NCBI RefSeq assembly: GCF_029210485.1
Contig: NZ_JARGET010000022.1
Location: 1 to 64,000, forward strand
DNA length: 64,000 nt
Direction of reading: 5' to 3'
Origin: Hoeflea sp. YIM 152468
GTDB lineage: Bacteria; Pseudomonadota; Alphaproteobacteria; Rhizobiales; Rhizobiaceae
Below the pieces are notes generated by a model that saw nothing but the letters and a program-made list of their open reading frames with translations, was not told the DNA's origin and did no database searches. Of this stretch, positions 24,745 through 34,642 are shown one piece after another. The stretch's first letter is position 1, and every line of letters starts with the position of its first letter. Made by a program: the position numbers and the translations under genes.

Positions 24745-26040
24745 TTGATAATGCAGTCTCTCAGCCGGCCCAAATTTTCGATGAAAAAATTCTTTCTGAT
24801 GCGGCGCCGAATGGATGGGCTGTTTTTTCTGCTTGCGGCCTTCATGCTGATGCTGCCAACCGACACAAGCACGGTTGTTTTCGGAACTTTCCTGGGTATC
24901 GGCATCTATCTTCTGGTGTTCAAGCCGAAGAAGTCACTGTCTCATGTGGACAAGACATATCTGGTTGTCACTCTCGGGTTTTCGGCGTCATCGCTGTTGA
25001 TAAACCTTCTCAATGGAAGCTTGCCTGGCGATCTCCGGTGGAGCTCCTATCCATTGTACTATTCGCTCGTCATACCCATTGCCATCGGCGCGGTTCTGGT
25101 GCGCGATCCGTTGCGGCAATTCGTAATTGGCACACGCGCGGCTCTTGTGGTCCTCGCCCTCTGGGCGTTGTTCGAAACCATCACGGCACCGGGTCGGTTG
25201 GGCTTCGGGTCGAATCCGGCCAATGCCGCGTTTGCGATATCATTCCTGGCAGTGGTTTCGCGGCTGAACATCCGCTCCGCCCCCTGGCTGCTTGCCAACC
25301 GGTACCTCTTCTTTTACCTGGGCTTTATCACGGTTGTTGCATCCCAGACCCGAGCCGTGCTGCCTGTGTTCCTGCTCGCCATCGCACTTGATGGTTTCCA
25401 GCTCATGCTGCGCCACCGGGGTCCGGGCTCCTGGCTTGGCAATCGCCGCAATATCGTGATCTCAGGCGTGGTGCTCGCGCTCTGTCTGAGCAGCATATGG
25501 ATCATCTATCCCAGTTATGCAGAACGCATTCAGTCTTCCATCAAGGAGATCAGCCTGGCGTTTCAACCGAAACCCTCAGATACAGTCGACGCTTTTGGCC
25601 ATTTGGGCATGTCGATACGGTTCGCGCAATGGCGGGGCGCGTTGGAGCTGATCGCCGAGAACCCAGTGCTGGGGCGGGGTGGAACCGGCATCTCGGAAGC
25701 CATCATCACGCACACTTCGCAAGACACTAGTCCAGATTTGAGAGAATATACCTTCGTGCACAATTTCATCCTCGATGAGACGATCCAGCGCGGACTTGCC
25801 GGCCTGGCGCTGCTGATAGGATATTTCGGGTTTTGCTTCGGACGCATCTACCGCTACGGCGATTCAAGCATGAGAGAGAATGTGCTGCTGATCCTGGTGC
25901 TCACGTTCAGTTTTGGCCTGCTGCATTATCTTCTGGTGATTGACCGGCACGTCATCCTCTATGCGTTTTACTTCCTGCTTCTGACCACGGCCAACCACCA
26001 GGCCGGTCGAACAGGATCTTCCATCGCAGCGGCGGGCTAA
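24745..26040 (+). CDS. O-antigen ligase/polymerase-family membrane protein
   Basis: A 431-residue inner-membrane protein with about ten hydrophobic segments and the Wzy_C pattern. A large periplasmic loop (about 255-350) contains the SIRFAQWRGALELIAENPVLGRGGTG block and a conserved YTFVHNFILD stretch. This family ligates or polymerises surface polysaccharide units (O-antigen ligase WaaL, capsule or exopolysaccharide polymerases). Starts at 24751 (residue 3 onward) or at the methionine of MKKFFLM (24781) are also possible. It stands alone among catabolic genes, so its polysaccharide partner genes must be elsewhere. Confidence 0.8.
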   Translation: MIMQSLSRPKFSMKKFFLMRRRMDGLFFLLAAFMLMLPTDTSTVVFGTFLGIGIYLLVFKPKKSLSHVDKTYLVVTLGFSASSLLINLLNGSLPGDLRWSSYPLYYSLVIPIAIGAVLVRDPLRQFVIGTRAALVVLALWALFETITAPGRLGFGSNPANAAFAISFLAVVSRLNIRSAPWLLANRYLFFYLGFITVVASQTRAVLPVFLLAIALDGFQLMLRHRGPGSWLGNRRNIVISGVVLALCLSSIWIIYPSYAERIQSSIKEISLAFQPKPSDTVDAFGHLGMSIRFAQWRGALELIAENPVLGRGGTGISEAIITHTSQDTSPDLREYTFVHNFILDETIQRGLAGLALLIGYFGFCFGRIYRYGDSSMRENVLLILVLTFSFGLLHYLLVIDRHVILYAFYFLLLTTANHQAGRTGSSIAAAG

Positions 26041-26175
26041 GTCCGGCTCAGCCGGCTTGAACGCCAGCGGCTTTTACGGCCGGTGCGGGGTGCGGGGTAC
26101 GGGCTGCACGCCACCGCGTGCCGGCCACACCCGGTCCGATCGGGACGATCTTGGACAAGGCGCCCGGTGCAAGTT

Positions 26176-28698
26176 TCAGCTTGGCAGGTACTCCTTGCTC
26201 CAGCTTTCGCTGATTTGTCCGGTTTTGAGCATGGTCTCGATGGCCTTTTCGGCATAACCGAGTTCACGCAGGATGGCACGCGTCGATGTGCCGAATTTCT
26301 CGGTCGAAGACAGCGCGAAGATGCGGCCTCTCTGGCTCCGCACCGCATAGGGATCGAGCTGGATCACCTCGTGGCCGCTGGGATGATCCCGGTAGACCGA
26401 AAATGAATAACTGCCGTTCTGCATGCCCGTCGTGCCGTCTGCTTCGTGGGTGTTTTGTGCCCGCAACGCGTCGATGTTGTCACAGATCGCACATCCGATA
26501 TCCGCCGCCCGCAGCCGTTCCACCCATTCGCTCGCCGGTTGCGACTGGAAGGCATTGGCCAGAAAGCCGGCGCGATCCTCTTCGGCGATATCGGGCAGAT
26601 CCTCGAGCCCTTCGGCATTGCGGAACCGCGGCAGATCGCTTTCATAGGCGCTGAGCAGGATATAGATGCCCGACGCTGTGCTGTAGAAACGGCTGAGCGG
26701 TCCATAGCCGTTGGCTTCGGGACCGGACGGTTCATCATACAGGCTGCGCCCGTCGTAATCGTAGCAGAACGGCACCTGCAGCAATCCGGAATTGGCGTTG
26801 AGTGAGGTCCGGCCCCGTCCGATCCGGCCGAAACGGTGCTTCTGATAGAGTGCGGTGGCAACCGCCAGCGCCCCGCCAAAGCCGCACATCACGTCGATCG
26901 TGCCGACATGGGCGTGTTCCTCCGGCCGGTCCATCGCGCCACCGAAGCGCAACATGATGCCGGTGGTGGCCTGCACCAGATCGTCATAGCCGATATAATC
27001 GGTCCGGGTTCCGCGGCGCACCCCGCTGAAGCAATCGAGCTTGCAGAACAATGCATCAGGATTGAGCTTGCGCAGGCTTTCCGCATCCAGTCCCATCCGC
27101 TTGATCTGGCTGTCGGGCGCATTCCAGACGATCACGTCCACCGTCTTGACCAGATCCTCAAACACCTTGCGGCCATGCTCCGACTTGAGATCCGCCAGGA
27201 TCGAGCGCTTGCCGCGTCCCTGGCTCAGGCCGTAGACCACCGTGTTCCAGCTGTCATAGAGCGGTGTCGCCGGATCGAGCTTGATGATCTCGGCCCCGAA
27301 CCGGGCCAGGTAACTCGCGGAATGCGGGCCCGCAATGACATTGCACAGATCAAGCACGCGAACCCCGGAGAGCCAGCCTTGCCCAGCCGCCTCTTGCGCC
27401 GCTTCTTCCGAAGGCTCGGGTATATCGGTGCGGATCTTGCGCAGGATCTTCAAGGCCTCGTCGACTTCGACCCATCGGCGCGGCGCGGGCTCGAGCGCCT
27501 CTTCGCCGCTCTCCTCCATCCAGACCACCGGGCCGGGCTGTGTCATCGGCCCGAACTCGGGATCAACCACATCGATCATCAAGCCAGACATCTCGGCATA
27601 CTCGTCATTGACCCATTCCTGCAGCCAGCGCTGCGCAGCCCCGGGAATGCCGGCCCGGCCGAACATGCGTTTCCACTCATGCGAGGTGCGGGTCATGAAC
27701 ACCTCTTTCATCCGCGCGGCGATCTTGTCGGCCCAGTCCTTGGGCATCGGGTAGACCCCGAGCGATGTGCCCGATGACCACTCCGCCTGCGGCTTGTAGG
27801 TGTCGTCTTCCTCGGTCAGACCTTCCGCGACCATCTCCTCATAAAGACCCAGCACTTGCAGGCAGCGGCGGGCATGGTTCTTGTGACTGGGGCAGACGAC
27901 GTAGAACATGCGCCCGTCCTTGCACATGTAGCTGCGGAAGAACGGATCGAGCAGTTCCTGCAGATCCTCGTAGGAGACATTCATCGGCAGGCCTTCGACC
28001 CGCCGGCGCTCGATCTCGATTTCGCGCTGAGTCAGATAGCGCGAGGGCATGTCGGAGACCTTGATCGAATTGTAGCAGAGCCCTTCCATCACGGCTGCGG
28101 CCAGCGGCACCTCGATCTGGTCGCCCAGTCCGGTGAGCTGCCGCGATTGCAGCGCCAGAACGGTTGATGATGCGGCGATTTGCGAGGCATAGGCCGACGA
28201 CAGCGGCAAGGGCGAGAAGGACGGGCTCAACCCCATCAGGACCCGGTTCAGCCCCATATCGGTAAAGACACCGGAGCTTGCGGCGATCACGCTTTCAAAG
28301 GCGCGCAGCTCACGCCGTTCCTCGTCATTGGAGGCAAAGCCGGGCAGTGAAACCGTGATCAGGTCGGGCCGCTCCTGCCGCATCGCGGCAAAGTCGATGC
28401 CGAGTCTGGCAAGCTTTCCGGGTCGGAAATTCTCGATAATGATGTCCGCCTCGGCGCACAGCGCACGTGCTTTTTCCAGCCCGTCCTCGCTCTTCAGATC
28501 AAGATTGACGATCATCTTGTTGCGCATCAGCGTCGCATTGGCAGGGCTTTGCCACATCGGTCCGTCAGGTGGATCGATGTGAATCACGGTGGCGCCCAGA
28601 TCACCCAGCAGCATCGCCACTGCCGGACCGGCGATGTACTGGCCGAAATCGACCACCTTGACCCCGGTCAGGGGCAGCTTGGAAAAGGAAGTGCGCAT
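26176..28698 (-). CDS. Tandem CaiB/BaiF family III CoA-transferase (two fused domains)
   Basis: An 840-residue protein with two copies of the family III CoA-transferase fold: domain 1 from 9 (LTGVKVVDFGQYIAGP) to about 400, domain 2 from 443 (LSGVRVLDLCNVIAGP) to the end. Family III enzymes use an Asp nucleophile. Domain 2 has a plausible one, Asp602 in GTIDVMCGFGG, while the matching position of domain 1 reads PLSSAYAS with Ser near 168, so domain 1 may be catalytically dead. Single-domain relatives are about 400 residues and interlock as dimers. The ATG at 28698 has a TGGAGGAAC site. The GMC oxidoreductase gene lies just upstream, so it may activate the product of that oxidation as a CoA thioester. 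Confidence 0.85.
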   Translation of the reverse strand: MRTSFSKLPLTGVKVVDFGQYIAGPAVAMLLGDLGATVIHIDPPDGPMWQSPANATLMRNKMIVNLDLKSEDGLEKARALCAEADIIIENFRPGKLARLGIDFAAMRQERPDLITVSLPGFASNDEERRELRAFESVIAASSGVFTDMGLNRVLMGLSPSFSPLPLSSAYASQIAASSTVLALQSRQLTGLGDQIEVPLAAAVMEGLCYNSIKVSDMPSRYLTQREIEIERRRVEGLPMNVSYEDLQELLDPFFRSYMCKDGRMFYVVCPSHKNHARRCLQVLGLYEEMVAEGLTEEDDTYKPQAEWSSGTSLGVYPMPKDWADKIAARMKEVFMTRTSHEWKRMFGRAGIPGAAQRWLQEWVNDEYAEMSGLMIDVVDPEFGPMTQPGPVVWMEESGEEALEPAPRRWVEVDEALKILRKIRTDIPEPSEEAAQEAAGQGWLSGVRVLDLCNVIAGPHSASYLARFGAEIIKLDPATPLYDSWNTVVYGLSQGRGKRSILADLKSEHGRKVFEDLVKTVDVIVWNAPDSQIKRMGLDAESLRKLNPDALFCKLDCFSGVRRGTRTDYIGYDDLVQATTGIMLRFGGAMDRPEEHAHVGTIDVMCGFGGALAVATALYQKHRFGRIGRGRTSLNANSGLLQVPFCYDYDGRSLYDEPSGPEANGYGPLSRFYSTASGIYILLSAYESDLPRFRNAEGLEDLPDIAEEDRAGFLANAFQSQPASEWVERLRAADIGCAICDNIDALRAQNTHEADGTTGMQNGSYSFSVYRDHPSGHEVIQLDPYAVRSQRGRIFALSSTEKFGTSTRAILRELGYAEKAIETMLKTGQISESWSKEYLPS

Positions 28699-28738
28699 TG
28701 TTCCTCCAGGAAACGAAAACAGGTGTCGATTGGCTGCG

Positions 28739-30415
28739 CTATTGGCCCGACAGGATCCAGCGCGCCGCTTTTTCCGCAATCATCAGGGTCGGCGAGTTGG
28801 TGTTGCCGCTGGTGATTTCCGGCATGATGCTGGCATCGACCACGCGCAAACCCGCAACCCCCTTCAGCCGCAAATGCGGATCCAGCACCGCACTCGCATC
28901 CTCTGCGCGGCCCATCTTCACGGTCCCGGCCGGATGGAAGATCGTGCTGGCGATATCGCCTGCCAGCTTGGTCAGATCCGCATCGCTCTGGTACTGGATG
29001 CCGGGCTTGTACTCTTCCGGCTGATAGGCCTGCATGGCCGGCTGCGCCATGATCTGGCGCACCTGTTTCAGGCTGTCGGCGGCGATCTTCCGGTCTTCGT
29101 CCGTGGCGAGGTAATTGGGTGAAATCTTCGGCTGATCGCGAAAGTCGGCAGACCGGATCTGCACATGGCCGCGGCTGGTCGGATTGAGGTTGCATACACT
29201 CACCGTCATGGCCGGAAAATCGTGCAGATCCTCACCAAAGGCTTCAAGGCTTAACGGCTGAACATGGTACTCGAGATTGGCGTGCGGACGGTCCGGATCC
29301 GAGCGTGTGAAGGCGCCGAGCTGGCTCGGTGACATGCTCATCGGACCGGAGCGCTTGAGCAGATATTCCAGCCCGATCACTGCCTTGCCGAATAGGTTGC
29401 TGGCAAGCGTGTTGAGGGTGCGCGTGCCGTTGACCTTGAACACCGCGCGGATCTGAAGGTGGTCCTGCAGATTGTCTCCGACCGGAGCATCGACGAGCAC
29501 CTCGATCCCAAGCGATTTCAGCAGGTGCGCGGGACCGATCCCCGACAATTGCAGGATCTGCGGCGAGTTGATCGCCCCGGCCGAAAGCACCACTTCACGG
29601 CGCGCCTTGACGTGGATTGTTTGTCCGCCGCGATGGACCAGGGCGCCGGTGCATTTCAATGCGCTGTTCAAGCCGCCGTCCGTCCCGGCTTCGACAACCA
29701 GCTTTTCGGCCTGGGCTTCGGTCCAGACCGTCAGGTTCGGCCGTGATTTTGCTGGCCGAAGAAACGCTTTCGAGGTGTTCCAGCGCCAGCCGGAGCGCTG
29801 GTTGACGTCGAAATAGCCCACGCCCGCATTGTCGCCGCTGTTGAAGTCGTCGGTCCTTGCGACCCCGGTCTCGACAGCCGCTTCGGCGAAACTCTCGAGC
29901 ACATCCCAGCGCAACCGCTGCTTTTCGATGCGCCACTCGCCGCCATGGCCATGCATGTCGGAAAACCGGCTGTTGCTCCCGGTGACAGGATCAGCGCCGT
30001 CATCCAGCTTGTAATGATCCTCATGCGCCTTGAAATCATTAAGCGCATTTTCCCAGTTCCATTCCTCTTCACCGCTTTGCCGGGCCCAATTATCATAGTC
30101 TCTGGCCTGGCCGCGCATGTAGATCATGCCGTTGATGGAGGAGCAGCCGCCAAGCGTCTTGCCGCGCGGATACCGCAGGCTGCGACCGTTGAGCCCCTTG
30201 TCGGGTTCGGTGGTGTACATCCAGTCAGCACGCGGGTTGCCGATGCAATAGAGATAGCCGACGGGAATATGGATCCAGGGATAGGTATCGGCCTTTCCGG
30301 CCTCGAGCAGAAGCACCCGGTTTGCCGGATCGACGCTCAGGCGGTTGGCCAGCAGACAGCCGGCGGAGCCTCCCCCGATCACGATGAAGTCGAATGCTCT
30401 GTCCTTGTCTGACAT
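28739..30415 (-). CDS. GMC-family FAD oxidoreductase (choline/alcohol dehydrogenase type)
   Basis: A 558-residue flavoprotein. The FAD fold is [17 protein letters not shown] (10-26). The GMC signature is [21 protein letters not shown] (about 82-102), and the second, [17 protein letters not shown], lies near 278-294. The C-terminal [10 protein letters not shown] block holds the catalytic-site His, with a second polar residue in [10 protein letters not shown]. It oxidises primary alcohols, often to aldehydes. The ATG at 30415 (GGAAGGAGC site) is preferred over the longer frame. It is followed by the CoA-transferase gene and transcribed divergently from a LysR gene. The substrate is unknown; no betaine gene is nearby, so choline is unlikely. 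Confidence 0.9.
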   Translation of the reverse strand: MSDKDRAFDFIVIGGGSAGCLLANRLSVDPANRVLLLEAGKADTYPWIHIPVGYLYCIGNPRADWMYTTEPDKGLNGRSLRYPRGKTLGGCSSINGMIYMRGQARDYDNWARQSGEEEWNWENALNDFKAHEDHYKLDDGADPVTGSNSRFSDMHGHGGEWRIEKQRLRWDVLESFAEAAVETGVARTDDFNSGDNAGVGYFDVNQRSGWRWNTSKAFLRPAKSRPNLTVWTEAQAEKLVVEAGTDGGLNSALKCTGALVHRGGQTIHVKARREVVLSAGAINSPQILQLSGIGPAHLLKSLGIEVLVDAPVGDNLQDHLQIRAVFKVNGTRTLNTLASNLFGKAVIGLEYLLKRSGPMSMSPSQLGAFTRSDPDRPHANLEYHVQPLSLEAFGEDLHDFPAMTVSVCNLNPTSRGHVQIRSADFRDQPKISPNYLATDEDRKIAADSLKQVRQIMAQPAMQAYQPEEYKPGIQYQSDADLTKLAGDIASTIFHPAGTVKMGRAEDASAVLDPHLRLKGVAGLRVVDASIMPEITSGNTNSPTLMIAEKAARWILSGQ

Positions 30416-30621
30416 GTTGCTCCTTCCCTTCACACTCCAACCCGGAGGCCGGCCGACAGGGAAAGACACAAGACCGCCCCCTGCCACTCTGGACCGCAGT
30501 CCCAACCGGCATCGGCAAGCCTCATCGCGCTCCTCCCAGTCCGCCAATGGCCATGACCCTAGAAATGCCGGCCGCAGAAATCCAATGACAAATCGCACAT
30601 TTCGATATTAGAGTTTTTTAT

Positions 30622-31527
30622 ATGGACCGGCTTTCCAACATCAACACGCTTCTCGCCTTCGTCACCGTCGCCCGTAACGGCAGTGTTTCCAGGGCGGCAG
30701 AGATGCTGAATCTGACCCAGCCGGCGGTCAGCCACCAGATCAGGCGGCTGAGCGAGGAAACCGGGATCGTCCTGTTCCGGCGCACGGCCACCGGCCTTCA
30801 GATCACCCAGGACGGCGCTGCGATCCTGCAGAAGGCGCAGCAAGTGCTGGCGGCCATGAACGAGTTTCGCCGCAGCGCGCGTCAACAGGAAGGCCGGGTG
30901 GCCGGCCCGCTGAAGATCGGAACCATCGTTGATCCCGAGTTCATTCGGCTTGGCAGGCTGCTCAGCCAGCTCAGAGATGAATTTCCCGACATTGCGACAG
31001 AGCTGATCCATGGCGTCAGCGGCGACATTCTCCACCAGCTCAAACGCGGACGCGTCGATGCAGGGTTTTACCTCAGCGCGCCCGACGCGGTCGATCACGG
31101 TGATGAGGACGACCCCGTTCATGCGGTCAAGCTTGCGGAGTTCTCCTACCGCGTGATCGCACCGGTCGGGTGGGACAATTGGGTCGAGAATGCCGGCTGG
31201 CGGGAACTGGCGGCGCTGCCCTGGATCGGAACCCCCGACGTTTCAGTGCACAATCGCTTGCTGACCAGCATTTTCGCCGAGCAGGGCTGCACCCAGAATG
31301 TGGTGGCGCTGGTCGACCAGGAAGCATCGATGCTTGAGATGGTACGGTCCGGCGTCGGCTTGAGCCTGTGCCGGGAATCGATTGCGCTGCACCAGAGACA
31401 ATCCTTCGGGCTGGCGATCTGCAACACGGTTTCGGTGCCGGCCTGCCTGAGCATCACCACGTTGGAACGGCGCAAGGACAATCCGGTGGTTGCGGCACTG
31501 TTCAGCCTGCTGCAAAGCACCTGGTGA
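30622..31527 (+). CDS. LysR-family transcriptional regulator
   Basis: A 301-residue LysR regulator with an N-terminal helix-turn-helix (NGSVSRAAEMLNLTQPAVSHQIRRL, about 17-41) and a substrate-binding effector domain (from about 92). It is divergent from the GMC oxidoreductase/CoA-transferase operon, with 206 bases between the two starts, which is the classical layout for LysR control of the opposite operon. Start ATG at 30622. Confidence 0.92.
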   Translation: MDRLSNINTLLAFVTVARNGSVSRAAEMLNLTQPAVSHQIRRLSEETGIVLFRRTATGLQITQDGAAILQKAQQVLAAMNEFRRSARQQEGRVAGPLKIGTIVDPEFIRLGRLLSQLRDEFPDIATELIHGVSGDILHQLKRGRVDAGFYLSAPDAVDHGDEDDPVHAVKLAEFSYRVIAPVGWDNWVENAGWRELAALPWIGTPDVSVHNRLLTSIFAEQGCTQNVVALVDQEASMLEMVRSGVGLSLCRESIALHQRQSFGLAICNTVSVPACLSITTLERRKDNPVVAALFSLLQSTW

Positions 31528-31628
31528 TCTGTGTGTTTGACTGTGCCGCCTGTATCGCCCGTCATGATGTCGACGCTGCCGGGAATGCCATGGTCAAGCA
31601 TCTGGAACGGTCGCGCACGCTTGATGTG

Positions 31629-31652
31629 CAGCGGGCCGCATTCTGCCCGCTG
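31629..31652. terminator. Hairpin between convergent LysR and ApnO genes
   Basis: Arms CAGCGGGC (31629-31636) and GCCCGCTG (31645-31652) pair perfectly around an 8-base loop. It lies between two convergent genes, where a bidirectional terminator is expected. No T-run is seen. Confidence 0.4.
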
Positions 31653-31705
31653 ACGCTCTGGTCAGGTACGGATGCTGACTTGAGATGCTCAGCGGTGCGA
31701 TCAGC

Positions 31706-32533
31706 CTATGTGATGCGGCGGATACTGGCGGCGATTTCGTCGGGTTCGAAGACGCGCTTCCAGTCATCGCGCATCAGCACAGGCTTGCCGAATTCAATGG
31801 CCTTGTTGCAGGCGTCGGAAAATACTCCTTCGGTCTGGCCGAAAATCACCGCACCAAGCACATTCATGTGGCCGAGCAGGAAATCCGTTGCCGCCTGGCG
31901 GTCAACACCGCGCTCGACCACCTCGTCGATGGATTCCTTCATCACCATGAGAAGGGATGCGCAGACTGTTTCCGACAGTCCCGGCTCCAGCAGGGCCATG
32001 TGCTCGACCGACACGCGATGCGACCTCATCACCGGCGCCCAGATCACCTGCGCGATCTCCTCGCCCTTGGCATAATCGGATTCGGGGCCCTGCATCAGGG
32101 CGCTGACGATATGTTGCCTGGCCTTGACGCCGCCGAAATAGTCGCGCTTGGCGTCCAGGTCGGTTTCGTCGTTGAAGATCGGCGGGTGACAGGGGTGGGT
32201 GATGAAGTATGTCAGGTCGGGCCGCTCCGGCAGATGGCCGGCAAACGGCGCCGCTGCATCAAGCGCGATAACCATTGTCCCCGGCTTGATCTTGCTTTCG
32301 ATGCCGGCCATCACCTTGCCGATATGGGTATCGGGCACGGCCAGAATGATGGTCTCCGCGTCTTCAAGCGCCTGATCCGGCGACACCGTATCGATGTTCA
32401 GCCCGGCCTTGAGACGTTCGCAACCGGCTTCGCTGATTTCCACATGGGCAATCGTGTAGCGGGAACCGCGAAAGTTGGTCGACAGACGGTAACCCATCTT
32501 GCCCCCGGCTCCAAACAGCGCAATTTTTGTCAT
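31706..32533 (-). CDS. apnO: D-apionate oxidoisomerase-like NAD(P)-binding protein
   Basis: A 275-residue protein with an N-terminal Rossmann fold (IALFGAGGKMGYRLS, 4-18) and a helical C-terminal domain related to phosphogluconate dehydrogenases, including the THPCHPPIFND block (about 112-122). This matches my memory of ApnO, which oxidises D-apionate and shifts a hydroxymethyl group to give 3-oxo-isoapionate. The ABC transporter lies upstream on the same strand, and the ApnL, OiaK and RuBisCO-like genes lie across the divergent promoter, which strongly supports the assignment. A plain 6-phosphogluconate-type dehydrogenase is the alternative. Confidence 0.8.
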   Translation of the reverse strand: MTKIALFGAGGKMGYRLSTNFRGSRYTIAHVEISEAGCERLKAGLNIDTVSPDQALEDAETIILAVPDTHIGKVMAGIESKIKPGTMVIALDAAAPFAGHLPERPDLTYFITHPCHPPIFNDETDLDAKRDYFGGVKARQHIVSALMQGPESDYAKGEEIAQVIWAPVMRSHRVSVEHMALLEPGLSETVCASLLMVMKESIDEVVERGVDRQAATDFLLGHMNVLGAVIFGQTEGVFSDACNKAIEFGKPVLMRDDWKRVFEPDEIAASIRRIT

Positions 32534-32669
32534 GTTGTTTTACTCCTGTTTTGGTGTTTGCCACTGCCGCTCCGGGTCGAGTAGCGCGGCTTGAATTTCG
32601 GCGGCCCGTCTGTTTTTCGACCTTTGTGCGGACGCTGTCGGCAAACTGCCGGGTTTGCGGGGTGCAAAG

Positions 32670-33674
32670 TCAGCTCAATGGTTTGACCTCTGGCTCGGCG
32701 ACATCTTCGTCCTTTGCTGGGTCCGGCGAGGCGCGCTGGCCGAGAATTGGCGCGCCGCTGGCAAGGAAGAGAACCGCGAGGACAAGAAAGCCTTTCAGCA
32801 CGTTCTGGCCGGCGTAGCTCCATCCGATCAGGTTCAGCAAACCGTCCAGCAGGATGAAGAACAGGGCGCCACCCCACACACCTGCCGGGACCGCGCGGCC
32901 GCCGGTCATCAGCGTGCCGCCGATCACCACCACGGCGATGGAATCAAGCAGATAATCATTGCCCAGCTCCACATTCGGCGCCGAAAAAGAGGCGCGCAAG
33001 GCGCCAGCCAGCGCCGCAAGAACGCCGCAGGTCAAATAGACGAACACCATTGTTTTTTTGGCGTTTACCCCTGCATATTCTGCTGCGCGCCGCGCCTGAC
33101 CGACAGCCAGCATCTGGGATCCCCAGATGGTGCGTTTCAGGAACACGGAGACAAGAAGGGTAAAGAGCAGCACCATGATGGCGAATGCCGGAATGCCGAG
33201 TGGTGCCCAGTTCAGGAACCCTTTCAGCATCGGGTCGGGCGAACCTTGGAATCCCTTGGCCAGGGTGAGCGAGATCGCCGAAGCGATAAGGCTGGTGGCA
33301 AGTGTCGCGACAATGGGTGGAATGCGTACATAGAGGATGGCGATGACGCTGATCGAGGCCATGGCGAAGCCCGCTCCGACCGCTGCACCCAGGCCCAGAA
33401 TCCACGAACCTGTGACATCACCCACGGCGATCGCAATCAGGCCGCCCAGTGAGAACACCTTGGCGACCGACACGTCGATATTGCCCGGTCCGGCGCTCAT
33501 CACCAACATTTGCCCCAATCCAACCAGGACCAGATAGGGGGCAACGGTGAACGCAAGCGTGATTGTTTGCGAGCCCCCGCGGCCGGAGACGATGTAGGTC
33601 AGAACGAGCACGACGACGGCAGCCAGGAATGACCAGGTCCAGGGCGGGATGGCGTGATTTCGCACCTTGATCAT
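32670..33674 (-). CDS. Sugar ABC transporter permease (second of pair)
   Basis: A 334-residue BPD_transp_2 permease with about eight to ten hydrophobic segments. It carries the NIDVSVAKVFSLGGLIA block where most relatives have IDLSVG, and GGTLMTGGRAVPAG near the C-terminus. It overlaps the other permease gene by 4 bases, so the two probably form a heterodimer. It is followed by apnO. Likely cargo is D-apiose or D-apionate, judged from the gene neighbourhood only. Confidence 0.88.
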   Translation of the reverse strand: MIKVRNHAIPPWTWSFLAAVVVLVLTYIVSGRGGSQTITLAFTVAPYLVLVGLGQMLVMSAGPGNIDVSVAKVFSLGGLIAIAVGDVTGSWILGLGAAVGAGFAMASISVIAILYVRIPPIVATLATSLIASAISLTLAKGFQGSPDPMLKGFLNWAPLGIPAFAIMVLLFTLLVSVFLKRTIWGSQMLAVGQARRAAEYAGVNAKKTMVFVYLTCGVLAALAGALRASFSAPNVELGNDYLLDSIAVVVIGGTLMTGGRAVPAGVWGGALFFILLDGLLNLIGWSYAGQNVLKGFLVLAVLFLASGAPILGQRASPDPAKDEDVAEPEVKPLS

Positions 33675-34642
33675 CGGGTCATCCGCTCCACAACAAGCCG
33701 CCCGGCCAGAACAGCGATGACAATGAAGCCCTGAACCGCCGGCTGCAGGTTCGGCGACAGGCTGAGAAGGGTGAGCAGCACGGTGAGAAGGCCGAGCGTG
33801 ATCGCGCCGGCCAGGGTTCCCCAGGCCACAGCGCGGCCCCCGGTGAACATGCCGCCGCCCAATATCACGGCAGCCACAGTTGTCAGCGTGTATCCGGGCA
33901 CGGCGTTGACATCGCCACCACCGATTTCAGCGGTCAGCGTGATCCCGGCCAGCACGCCGAGTACGCCGACAACCGCATAGGCGAGCATCCGCGTGATGAC
34001 GAGCGAACCTCCGGACCGGACCAGTGCGACAGGGTTGCTGCCCAGACTGCGGAACCGGACACCGAGCCCGGTGCGGCGGGTCACGAACCACGTCACCGCC
34101 GTGGCCACCACCATTGTGACCAGCGGAGCCGGGATCGACAGGGGTGGCTTCCAGAACGCGTATTTGAACAGCCAGTCCGGCGCCATCCCCCCCGGGACCG
34201 GCAAGACAAACAGGCCCATACCCAGCCAGACGAATGACGCGCCCAGCGTTGCAATGAGAGAGGGCACCGAGCGAAGCTGAACGAGGGCACCCAGAAGCGC
34301 GTAGGCCAGCACAGAACCAGCCAGAGCCAACAGGCCCAGAATCGGGGTGTCCCGGAGCAGCGTGGCGACGATCGTTGTGATCATACCAACGAAAAATCCG
34401 ATACCAAGATCAATGTCGCCGATGCTCATCATCACCATTTGCGCCATCGAGGCAATGGCCAGAGCCACGATCGGGGACATGATGAGAGTGAGCCCGTTCT
34501 GCGACCAGATTCGCGGCTGGATCGTGCCGCACACCAGCAGGATCAGCATCATGGCAATGAGGGTAAGAAAACCCGGCAGCACGCGGCGGGCAAGACCCTT
34601 CGGCAGGCTAAGACGGGTTTGATCAAGGGTGGCAGTACTCAC
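33671..34642 (-). CDS. Sugar ABC transporter permease (first of pair)
   Basis: A 323-residue BPD_transp_2 permease with the MSIGDIDLGIGFFVG block and VILGGGMFTGGRAVAWGTL. The GTG start at 34642 overlaps the stop of the ATPase gene (GTGA) and has a GGGAGAA site; the longer frame upstream overlaps ATPase coding sequence in another frame and is rejected. It pairs with the permease at 32670. If the ATPase gene upstream is truly broken, this transporter may be inactive. Confidence 0.88.
   Translation of the reverse strand: MSTATLDQTRLSLPKGLARRVLPGFLTLIAMMLILLVCGTIQPRIWSQNGLTLIMSPIVALAIASMAQMVMMSIGDIDLGIGFFVGMITTIVATLLRDTPILGLLALAGSVLAYALLGALVQLRSVPSLIATLGASFVWLGMGLFVLPVPGGMAPDWLFKYAFWKPPLSIPAPLVTMVVATAVTWFVTRRTGLGVRFRSLGSNPVALVRSGGSLVITRMLAYAVVGVLGVLAGITLTAEIGGGDVNAVPGYTLTTVAAVILGGGMFTGGRAVAWGTLAGAITLGLLTVLLTLLSLSPNLQPAVQGFIVIAVLAGRLVVERMTR

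Noticed and set aside
26082-26103. Short tandem GTGCGGG-like repeats and an imperfect hairpin after the O-antigen ligase gene
   Set aside because: Only about three degenerate copies in a GC-rich spacer. Too weak to call a repeat array or terminator.
28739-30415. Choline dehydrogenase (BetA) of glycine-betaine synthesis
   Set aside because: It is a GMC oxidoreductase, but no betB, betI or choline transporter is adjacent. The partner is a CoA-transferase.
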